Assembly: GCA_009760855.2 (NCBI GenBank)
Contig: WPIO01000087.1
Location: forward strand, 763,001-827,000
DNA from: Cristatella mucedo
Lineage: Eukaryota; Bryozoa; Phylactolaemata; Cristatellidae
DNA length: 64,000 nucleotides
Reading direction: 5' to 3'
The notes below the pieces were generated by a model. It did not search any database. It worked only from the letters and a program-made list of their open reading frames with translations, and was not told the DNA's origin. The position numbers were made by a program, and so were the translations under genes. Positions 56,135 through 64,000 of this stretch are shown here, piece by piece. Every line of letters begins with the position of its first letter. The stretch's first letter is position 1.

Positions 56135-57406
56135 CATATATCAAATCGTCACACCTTGCTTTTAAGTTCTAGTCTGGCTTTAGAGCTAATCAGTCGACAG
56201 AGTCAGAATGGCTTAGGGTATACAACGACCTACTTAGGAATGCAGACATGGGTAGAGTGTCTCTGCTTGTTTTGCTCGATCTTTCGGCAGCTTTTGATGC
56301 CGTCGATCACAAAGTTCTTCTAGAGTGCCTCTCATCTCGCCTGGGCATCTCTGGCACTGTTCTGCAATGGCTCAGGTCCTATCTCAGTGGGAGACTCCAG
56401 AGTATTGACGTGAATGGATAAAAATTATCTGAGGTAACTCTGAAATATAAGGTACCTCAGGGCTCAGTGCTAGGTCCGGTTCTTTACATGGTTTACACTC
56501 TCCCTCTTGCTGATGTGATTGCCAAGCAAAATCCAGGCTTTCATTTTTACGCAGATGACGCTCAGTTGTACCTTTGCTTTTACCCCTCCCAGCCATCGAG
56601 CACTTCGAATTTTCTCAGTTAATTTGCTGCATGTATTGACGACATCCGCACATAGATGTCAGCAAAATTTCTATAACTAAACGATGATAAAACTAAGTCA
56701 ATAGTTTTGGGCGAACCCAGTGGGATTCATAAATTGGAAAGGCTGACGGTTAAAATTGGTTCTGCCAGCATACCTCCTGTTGAATCAGCTCGAAATCTAG
56801 GTGTCATATTCCAAAGCGACCTCACGTTAGACGACCATATCAGCTCCACGGTAAAATCTGCCTATTTTTAGCTTCATAATATAGCTAAAATTCGGGATTG
56901 TTTAGATAAGGATACCACGTCCAAGTTCGTCCATGCATTCGTGACATCCCGTCTCGACTTCTGCAACTCCCTGGTTACTGGCTTACCAGTATGTGCCATC
57001 AGGCGATTGAAGCTGGTGCAAAACTCTGCAGCTAGGCTTATCTGTTGGGAGTGTCGCAGTAACCACAGTACACCACTTTCTGCCGACCTGCACTGGCTAC
57101 CAGTCAAGCAACGGATCGAGTGCAAGATTTTTTCCTCGCCTTTAGGTCACTTCATTCTTTGGCTTCAGCCAATCTCTTCGATATACTACCCCATCAGGCC
57201 AAGCATCGTACCATCTGCTTTTCGGAATTTAAGTCTACAAATACTTCGTAAAAACCTTAAATCCTTTGGAGACCGTGCATTTAGTTCGTATGGTCCCAAA
57301 GCCTGGAACTCCATCCCGACTTGCATCAGAACATACCCTGACTTCGCCACATTTAACGTGTACCTAAAAACACACCTATTTAGGGCAGCATTTAGTGGGG
57401 TAGAGT
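56135..57406 (+). mobile_element. LINE-A RT to C-terminus
   Basis: It begins near [17 protein letters not shown] in mutated form. RT blocks: [20 protein letters not shown] (motif A, about 56260-56325), [12 protein letters not shown] (motif B), [13 protein letters not shown] (motif C, about 56540-56580), then the C-terminal blocks. It stops at the last codons (LFRAAFSG) without a 3' UTR, where the next LINE-A copy begins. Several stops and frameshifts. Confidence 0.95.
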
Positions 57407-60212
57407 TGCTATGATCGTGCGCTCGAAATTCAACTTCAAGCCATTTGCGGTACCCTCGAAACAGTCTTTTGAATCAATTGTCCTGGTCTAACCCGAAAAC
57501 AAGCTACCGATAGTGGCAGTAGTCTATCGCCCACCAGGTACCAAATCCTCCTTTATCTCAGATTTCTCCGATCTCATTTCGATTCTGTGTGCAAGAAATC
57601 GATCCTTCCTCGTTATGGGTGATTTCAACGTTCACTTTGATAACTTATCTGACGCTTTCAGCACCGAATTTCGTTCATTGACAGACTCATTATCTCTTGT
57701 GACTCATGTGCATGGCCCTACCCACATCAAGGGTCACACACTCGACCCAATTTTCTCATATAACTGCACTTTGTCATCACCAGTTATCACCAAATCCTGC
57801 TTATCTGACCACATGCAGATCTCATTCAATCTACAGTGTGTGCCCACATTCTCCTCTAAAATAACCTGTGAATCGCGAAACCTCAAGACCCTTGACATCG
57901 ATGCTGTCCGTGCGAGCATATCTGCTTCACCTTTGCTGCTCAGTCCTCCCTCCGATCTGTCATCACTGGTAGATTGCTACAACACGACACTAGCTGACAC
58001 GCTCGACGAGTTTGCAGACATTAAACTAGCCAAGTCTACTAAACGAAAGCTTGAAAAGGCATACAAAAGATCCGGACTAACTGTCCATCGACAGGCATAT
58101 GAAGACTACTGTAGGTCGTACCAATCGATCCTAGCAAAGGCTAAGTCTAGCTTCTATAGAAACATTGTTGAATCACAGATGCACAATCCAAAAATGCTGA
58201 TGTCGACAATAAACCATCTCCTCAACCGTTCCCAGGTTAGCTCCTTACCTGATGATCCTTGTGATGATCTAGCCGATCGCTTCTCTCGATTCTTTGTGCA
58301 GAAGATAGACAAAATCAGGGAATCCATCCCTGCGATGACAACCTTCCCACTAGAATGCTGTTCCTCGGTTCCTGGCTGCGCCTCAATGTCTGCATTTAAA
58401 CAGATCACTAGTGATGTAGTCCTAAAGCTCGTATCTCAATCAAAGAAGACAACAAGTCCACTGGACCCTATTCCCACTGTCCTGCTCCTACGTTGCATTG
58501 ATCTGCTGCTGCCATGCATAACCGACATCATTAATGTCATTAGCCTCAGGTCAGCTCCCAGCACCTTTCAAAAAAGCTGTAGTCAGGCCACTTCTCAAGA
58601 AAGCTACACTAGACCAAGAGAACTTAAGCAACTACCGCCCAGTCTCCCTTCTACCATTCCTATCAAAGACACTGGAACGGGTCGTGGCAGACCAGCTGAA
58701 CTCGTATATAAAACCTCACACCTTGCTAGTAAGTTCCTGTCTGGCTTTAGAGCTAATCACTCCACAGAGTCAGCATTGCTTCGGGTATACAACGACCTAC
58801 TTACGAATGCAGACATGGGTAGAGTGTCTCTGCTTGTTTTGCTCGATCTTTCGGCAGCTTTTGATACCATCGATCACAAAGTACTTCTAGAGCGCCTCTC
58901 ATCTCGCCTGGGCATCACTGGCACTGCTCTGCAGTGGTTCAGGTCCTATCTCAGTGGGAGACTCCAGAGTGTTGACGTGAATGGACAAAGATCATCTGAA
59001 GTACCTCTAAAATATGGAGTACCTCAGGGCTCTGTGCTAGGTCCGGTCCTTTTCACCGTTTATACTCTCCCTCTTGCTGGTGTGATTGCCAAGCACAATC
59101 TAGGCTTTCACTTCTATGCGGATGACACTCAGTTGTACCTTTGCTTTGATCCCTCCCAGCCTTCGAGCACCTCAAATTCTCTCAACTCACTTGCTGCATG
59201 CATTGATGACATCCGATCATGGATGGCAGCAAATTTTCTAAAACTAAACGATGATAAAACTAACTTACTAGTTATGGGCAAACCTAGTGTTATTCAGAAA
59301 TTGGAAAGGCTGACTTTCAAAATTGGCTCTGCCAGCATATCTCCAGTTGCATCAGCTTGAAATCTAGGTGTCATATTCCAAAGCGACCTCTCGTTAGACG
59401 ACCACATCAGCTCCACAGTCAAGTCAGCCAATTTTCAGCTTGATAACATTGCTAAAATTAGGGCTTGTTTAGATAAGGATACCACGTCCAAGTTGGTCCA
59501 TGCATTCGTGACATCTCGTCTCGACTTCTGCAACTCACTGCTTACTCGCCTACCAGCATGTGCGATCAGGCGATTGCAGCTGGTGCAAAACTCTGCAGCT
59601 AGGCTTGTCTGTAGTGAGCGTCGCAGTTGCCACATTACTCCACTTCTCGCCGACCTGCACTGGCTACCAGTCAAGCAACGGATTGACTTCAAGGTTTTGT
59701 CGCTCACTTTTAGGTCTCTTCATTCTATGGCTCCAGCCTATCTTTCAGATATACTACCCCGTCAGGCCAAGCATCGTACCACCTGCTTTTCGGAGTCCAA
59801 CAGTCTAGAAATACCTCGTACAAACCTTAAATCCTTTGGAGACCGTGCATTTAGCTCGTATGCTCCCAAAGCCTGGAACTCCTTCCCGACCTGCGTCAGC
59901 ACATCCCCTGACCTGACCACATTTAAAAGAAACTTAAAAACACACCTATTTAGGACAGCATTTAGTGGGTCCCTGTGATTCGTCCTCGATGTGCTTGTGC
60001 GTGCTGACACTGTGCATGCTGCCACTAACCACATTTGCATGCTGACCCAGTGCATGTAACCCTTAACCATATTGTTCATTTTGTTTGTTTTTCAAGCATG
60101 ATTTTACTTACTATTCTATTGCGTATCACTTTGCAGCAAATGTAAAGCGCCTTGAAAGAGATTAAGTTCTCTGAGGGCGCTTTATCAAGTGCAATATTAT
60201 CATTATTATATT
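57407..60212 (+). mobile_element. LINE-A, longest and best copy (about 2.8 kb)
   Basis: It covers most of the APE endonuclease, the whole RT, the C-terminal region, the complete 3' UTR and an (ATT)n-type tail ending about 60212. Only the N-terminal endonuclease, any ORF1 and the 5' UTR are missing. It directly follows a 3'-incomplete LINE-A copy and is followed by a third, tail-only copy. Confidence 0.97.
57414..59978 (+). pseudogene. LINE-A endonuclease/reverse transcriptase, nearly open
   Basis: It lies in one frame except for about 200 bases. Endonuclease blocks: MIVRSKFNFK, VVYRPPG, FLVMGDFNVHF (about 57600-57640), GHTLDPIFS, LSDHMQISF. RT blocks: [16 protein letters not shown] (motif A, about 58825-58875), [13 protein letters not shown] (motif B), [13 protein letters not shown] (motif C, about 59107-59146), LKLNDDKTNLLVMG. 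C-terminal blocks: RLQLVQNSAARLV, LHWLPVKQRIDFK, FKRNLKTHLFRTAFSGSL. Breaks: an in-frame stop near 57490, a pair of compensating frameshifts near 58530 and 58730 that garble the SNYRPVS region, and a TGA near 59359 where other copies have Arg in SARNLGV. The longest uninterrupted stretch is about 615 codons (57513-59360). The catalytic residues I can identify are intact. Confidence 0.95.
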
Positions 60213-60450
60213 ATTATTGTCCTTCATTTGCTTTTGCGTTCTGACAACGTGCATGCTACCACTAACCAAATTTGCATGCTGATCCTTTGCATGTCACACC
60301 TAACCATGTTATACATTTTCTTTGCTCATTAAGCATGATACTAGTCACTATTCAATTTAATTACCCTTTCAGCAAATTTAAAGTGCCTAGAGAGAGATTG
60401 AGTTTTCTGAGGGCACTTTATCAAGTGCATTATTATTCTTCTTATTATTA
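60213..60450 (+). mobile_element. LINE-A 3' UTR, inserted in the tail of the previous copy
   Basis: It begins right after the (ATT)n of the 57407-60212 copy with TTGTCCTTCATTTGCTTTTG (UTR start). It has the TTCTGACAACGTGCATGCTAC phrase, a stem-loop with mutated arms (AAAGTGCC, GGGCACTTT: both arms changed so that pairing is kept), and an ATTATTCTTCTTATTATTATT tail. Confidence 0.93.
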
Positions 60451-60451
60451 T

Positions 60452-60590
60452 TCTTTGTATAGCGACAGAAGAGTATCACCACCGCTTGCAGTGGCAGTAA
60501 TGGATTGCCAACTGCAAGATTCGAACCCATGACCTCGTGACCGAGATCGTGAAAGCAACCGCCTTACGTAGTGTGCCACCACGGCTCACA
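60452..60590 (-). mobile_element. SINE-1 copy f
   Basis: On the minus strand: TGTGAGCCGTGGTGGCACAC head, B box GGGTTCGAATC (about 60518-60528), a CCACTGCAAGCGGTGGTGAT body hairpin and CTGTCGCTATACAAAGA. It is inserted at the (ATT)n tail of a LINE-A fragment. Confidence 0.93.
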
Positions 60591-60902
60591 TAGAATCATA
60601 GTGAGACGTCCTGACGAGGGAAAACCCTACGTTAACTGCAGCAATTTAGTCTCTGCCGAGTACCATAGAGTCTTGCTTTGCTTAGGAAAGGCTCAACCGC
60701 GCTATCATCGATTAGTAACCTACGGGAGGCCAAGGTTGGTAGAAAACTAAAACACTACAGCTTCATCGTTCAATCGCTGCACCTTCTGAATTATAGTACC
60801 TCCGAACCTGTCTCGTAGCAGCCGTTGCACGTGCGTGAAGCTGCTACGAATAGGCCACTTAAGTATTGCTTATTTACTAATGTTTATATTCTATATTATT
60901 AT

Positions 60903-60956
60903 TTCTGACTTTGTGGAGTTACAGACGGAGATGCATTACATGACATGACATCACAT
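60903..60956 (+). mobile_element. LINE-B 3' terminal mini-fragment
   Basis: TCTGACTTTGTGGAGTTACA, then GACGGAGATGCATTACATGA and CATGACATCACATT: the last about 35 bases of LINE-B plus a mutated ACATT tail. Confidence 0.9.
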
Positions 60957-61939
60957 TAGGTTGCTTGCATAGCTGTTCTTGGTGAAGGTCAAAAGTTGTG
61001 CAATGCTTTTCAGCCGGTTCGCTTGAATTGCGAAACCGTCATGCAAATGGTCACTACGTATTCATCAGCATCATGCAAATCTAAAAAAGGGTCTCATATC
61101 ACCAAGCCGTTAGGCTCAGTGAGAGGGTCTGAAGGGGTGCAGTTGCCTTGCTTCAGTATGGCTAAATGTAGCCATGGCTGCTGCTGCATTAATTTTCTGA
61201 CGACTGGATCTCATAGCCAGCCCGGTCTGTCTGCCGCAATGGTCTTCTAAGGGCCATGTAAGGTTTACCCATTCCTAAGGATCCGTATGTATTAGTTTAC
61301 CGAATTTTGGTGTCATGCCCGGAATTACATGACCCTGTCTAAGTTCTATAGCTTGTGGTTCACAGTGCTTCCCGTTGACTGCCGAGTCAAACTCCAGCCC
61401 CCATATCTTGCTTTTGTAATATCTGCGATAATTTTCAACCGATCAACTTGAAATTTGGAGTGTATGATAATTTGCATTCGCACTTTATTTCAGCTGTCTT
61501 GCGTGCATATAGGATCTTATTTAATAGACTTATTTGGTTAGTTGGCCGGATTTGTGGCGTAAACCACGTATATTTCATAATGGTGACGAGGTGCGGTACT
61601 ATTGTCACAGGTAAGCTAGTAATCAATTAATGAACTTGACACTTAAGCTACGCACTCCTTAATGTGGGCTTTGAATTTGTATAAAAATAAACTGTGTCAA
61701 TCCGATACTTTTTGAATCATTTTCATGCTTTTCATCATCGCTTGTCTTCAACACAATTCTCTCAAACGTTTTCTTGGATATTTTGAAAAGTCTACAGCAA
61801 GACTAATTCTTACCACTCGACTTGAACTTTTTAATAAGCAGGCTAGTTTAGTTGCTGCAACTAGGCATAATATCCGTTAGGCTGCATGTGTAGCAACTGT
61901 AGATTAAGTAAGCAACATGAAAGTAAATATAGCCATTAA
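60957..61939. other. No gene recognised
   Basis: No supported coding region or repeat. Overlapping plus and minus frames near 61440-61630 show no family features. Confidence 0.45.
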
Positions 61940-62283
61940 AAACGTATGCTCCCATAGCCTGGAACTCCCTCAAGACTTGCGTCCAAACATCCCCTGACTT
62001 GACCACATTTGAAATGAATTTAAAAACACATCTTTTTAGGACAGCATCTAGTGAGTTCCTGTTATTCGTCCTTCTTTTGCTTACGCGTCATGACACTGTG
62101 CATGCTGCCACTAACAACATTTACGTGCTGACCCTGTACATGTCACCGATAACCATGTTATTCATGGTGTTTATCAAGCATGATATTACTCACCATTCAA
62201 TCGCGTTTCACTTTGGAGCAAATGTTGCGTGCTTAGAAAGAGAATGAGTTCTCCGAGGGCGCTTTATCAGGTGCATTATTGTT
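61940..62283 (+). mobile_element. LINE-A 3' end
   Basis: It starts at the SYAPKAWNSL codons, then FEMNLKTHLFRTAS, the 3' UTR, a stem-loop with a changed arm (GCGTGCTTAGAAAGAGAATG to GAGGGCGCTTTATC) and an ATTATTGTTAATATTATT tail. A second copy starts in that tail. Confidence 0.93.
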
Positions 62284-62560
62284 AATATTATTAAAACGCA
62301 CCTATTATTTATGACAGCACTTAGTGGGTCCCTGTTGTTTGTCCTGTATGTGCTTATGCGTTCCGATACGGTGCAAGCTTCCGCTAACCATACTTGCATG
62401 CTGACCCTGTGCATGCCACCCCTAACCATGTGATTCTTGTTTTATTGAACATGCTACCACTAACCATTTGACCGAGCTTCCTTTGCAACAATTGTAAAGC
62501 GCCTAGAATGAGATTGAGTGCTCTAGGAGTGCGTTATCAAATATCTTATTATTATTATTA
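62284..62560 (+). mobile_element. LINE-A 3' end, inserted in the tail of the previous copy
   Basis: It begins at the KTHLF-TAFSG codons (AAAACGCACCTATTATTTAT), then the 3' UTR, the stem-loop (AAAGCGCCTAGAATGAGATT, right arm mutated to GGAGTGCGTT) and an ATTATTATTATTACC tail. Confidence 0.93.
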
Positions 62561-62740
62561 CCTATGTCATTGAATTTAATGTAATCTATTTTTCCTGATT
62601 AAAAAATATTCGACACGCCAAAAACTATTTATTCTTTTTAGACGTATCTTCAGTCGTAAAAAAGTGCCCTGCTTCTTTTGAGAGGTTATGCACACATCAA
62701 TAGTGCATGGAATTGAATATGCTGAGTCTTTTAAGGTTGT

Positions 62741-62828
62741 AGGACGTTTCGCCCTGGAAGTTTCCCAAAGGACATTTCCCCCAGGTAGACCCTAGGACTT
62801 TCTCCCCGGGGTAGGACATTTCCCCCCA
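62741..62828 (+). repeat. Block of five GGACATTTCCCC-type units (left, inverted pair)
   Basis: Units start near 62742, 62757, 62770, 62795 and 62814 and follow GGAMNTTTCSCCC; the clearest are GGACATTTCCCCCA and GGACATTTCCCCCC. A second block of about five units in the opposite orientation lies at 63769-63843, about 940 bases away. Confidence 0.88.
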
Positions 62829-62866
62829 ATGTTGATGAATGTATAACTAAGAATACAGATACATAT

Positions 62867-63064
<198 letters not shown>

Positions 63065-63065
63065 T

Positions 63066-63440
63066 TAAATGAGGTTTCAAGTTCAATTAAGATGAAATCA
63101 ACTCAGTATAATTAGAAGTATGGATGGATTAGAAGTATGGATGGATTAGAAGGATGGTTTCTAATATAGCCAGCGGCAGCGGTGGTTGAACCAGCTGCGG
63201 CTGCTGCGAGCTACACAGTTCGGTCCCGCGGAAGTTCGGTCCCGCTCGACGACGCCATGCACTTGTTCGTACCCGTCAAAGTGGGCGCCCGCTATGGCGT
63301 GCCGGGAGCTCCTGCAAATGAGCGCTAAGCCTCAGAGGTCTACTGAGTATAACTCAAGCTCAGGAGATCTAATTACGCCGTAATACGCACTCATTAAAAC
63401 GCAGAATACGTGCAAGGGTGGACTTAGGCGGCGGAGGTGC
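63066..63440. other. Unassigned stretch with short direct repeats
   Basis: ATTAGAAGTATGGATGG-type units repeat about three times near 63111-63155. AGTTCGGTCCCGC occurs twice close together near 63218-63246. The stretch is GC-rich from 63170 to 63320. No coding signal is supported. Confidence 0.5.
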
Positions 63441-63446
63441 AGTCCA

Positions 63447-63760
63447 CCCTAAACCATAAAACCTAAACCCTAAACCGTAAAAACTAAGCATGACAACCCT
63501 TAACCCAAAGCCTGAAACCCTAAACTCTGAACTTTAAAACCTAAACCCAAAACCCTGAACGCTAAACCATAAAAAGCCAAAAACGCTAAATTATAAACCC
63601 TAATCCCTAATCCCTAAAACCCTTAACACTAAAACCCCTAAAGCCTAAGCCCATTAACCCTAAAACCCTAAACCTTAAACACTAAACTCTAAAAACCCTA
63701 AGCGCTGAAAACCCTAAAACCTTACGCCATAAACACCGAACTATAAAACCTAAACCCTGA
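63447..63760. repeat. Decayed CCCTAAA-like tandem array
   Basis: About 310 bases of variants of CCCTAAA, for example AACCCTAAACCGTAAAAAC and CCTTAACACTAAAACCCC. Most units are mutated (CCATAAA, CCCTGAA, CACTAAA). It resembles a heptameric telomere-type repeat (TTTAGGG strand), though animals normally have TTAGGG, so it may be an interstitial array or unrelated satellite. Confidence 0.75.
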
Positions 63761-63768
63761 AATATATA

Positions 63769-63843
63769 TCCGGAGGGAACGTTCTATCCCAAGGGGAAAT
63801 TTCTGGGGGGAAAATCTGGTGGAATGTCCGGGGAGAAACTTCT
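63769..63843 (-). repeat. Block of five GGACATTTCCCC-type units (right, inverted pair)
   Basis: On the + strand the units read as GGAGGGAACGTTCT, AAGGGGAAATTTCT, GGGGGGAAAATCT, GGTGGAATGTCC and GGGGAGAAACTTCT, that is, the reverse complement of the left block type. Together they frame the microsatellite and CCCTAAA-like array. Confidence 0.85.
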
Positions 63844-63881
63844 GTACCCCGTCTTTTTGGTAGCCAGGTTTGGCTAATATT

Positions 63882-63950
63882 AGCTGCTAAAACGTGACCT
63901 TGACTTCTACAGTTCATCGGAAGGTCAACACGACAGCTACGGTTAAATAC
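63882..63950 (-). repeat. Unnamed dispersed repeat, copy 2
   Basis: Its reverse complement has AACCGTAGCTGTCGTGTTGA and CCTTCCGATGAACTGTAG, then AAGTCAAGGTCACG, matching 43268-43345 with scattered substitutions. The repeat may continue past the window end. Confidence 0.65.
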
Positions 63951-64000
63951 AAAAATAAAGCTTACGTTCATCTTTGTTATTTGCGTTCAGTATGCAATCC

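Noticed and set aside
57513-57515. GTG as the true start of the long LINE-A frame.
   Set aside because: Endonuclease-like coding sequence continues upstream in the same frame past one stop; the copy is simply interrupted there.

Overview
The window reads as ordinary nuclear DNA of an invertebrate animal. It is AT-leaning and full of decayed, nested non-LTR retrotransposons, tRNA-derived SINEs and microsatellites, with very few host genes. I see no bacterial or organellar genes, rRNA, intact tRNA gene or CRISPR array. The species cannot be fixed from the sequence. The style of the two receptor genes, the L2/CR1-like LINEs and the Gypsy relic fit a lophotrochozoan (flatworm, mollusc or brachiopod type), but that is inference.

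Host genes. Two uninterrupted coding regions on the + strand, at 7141-8301 and 31978-33126, encode paralogous class A-like seven-transmembrane receptors. They lie about 23.7 kb apart with only transposon debris between them. Both keep the TM3-ECL2 cysteine pair, an ERV motif in place of DRY, and the TM5 and TM6 prolines. Both lack several residues that are nearly universal in class A: N1.50, D2.50, W4.50, W6.48 and the N and P of NPxxY. They are the most gene-like objects here.

Mobile DNA. Two LINE families dominate. LINE-A (about 30 copies or pieces) ends in a conserved stem-loop followed by (ATT)n. LINE-B (about 12) ends in an ACATT-type tail. Both encode an APE-type endonuclease and a reverse transcriptase of L2/CR1 type. 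The best LINE-A copy is 57407-60212 and the best LINE-B copy is 47583-50520 (minus). A third, more divergent LINE is seen at 30006-31130 and perhaps 16600-17480. SINE-1 (six copies) has a tRNA-like head and a conserved body with no LINE-A or LINE-B match. SINE-2 (three copies) has a tRNA-like head fused to a tail that matches the LINE-A 3' end, a SINE/LINE partnership. A Gypsy-type LTR element lies dead on the minus strand at about 52880-55720, cut by a LINE-A tail, a LINE-B copy and a SINE-1.

Layout: 1-7 kb LINE-A pieces, SINE-1 and (GA)n; 7.1-8.3 kb receptor 1; 8.7-22.2 kb LINE-A and LINE-B pieces, a minisatellite, a hairpin, SINE-2 and SINE-1; 22-27.5 kb mostly unassigned, with a foldback repeat near 24.7 kb and a decayed LINE-A; 27.5-31.1 kb LINE cluster; 32-33.1 kb receptor 2; 34-42 kb nested LINEs; 42-45 kb unassigned; 45-51 kb LINEs; 52.5-56 kb SINE-2 and the Gypsy relic; 56-62.6 kb tandem LINE-A copies; 62.7-63.85 kb an unusual block with inverted 13-14 bp repeats around microsatellites and a decayed CCCTAAA-like array.

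No operon or pathway links the elements. The functional story is one receptor duplication embedded in retrotransposon debris. All family assignments come from reading motifs by eye. Boundaries of decayed copies are good to a few tens of bases.
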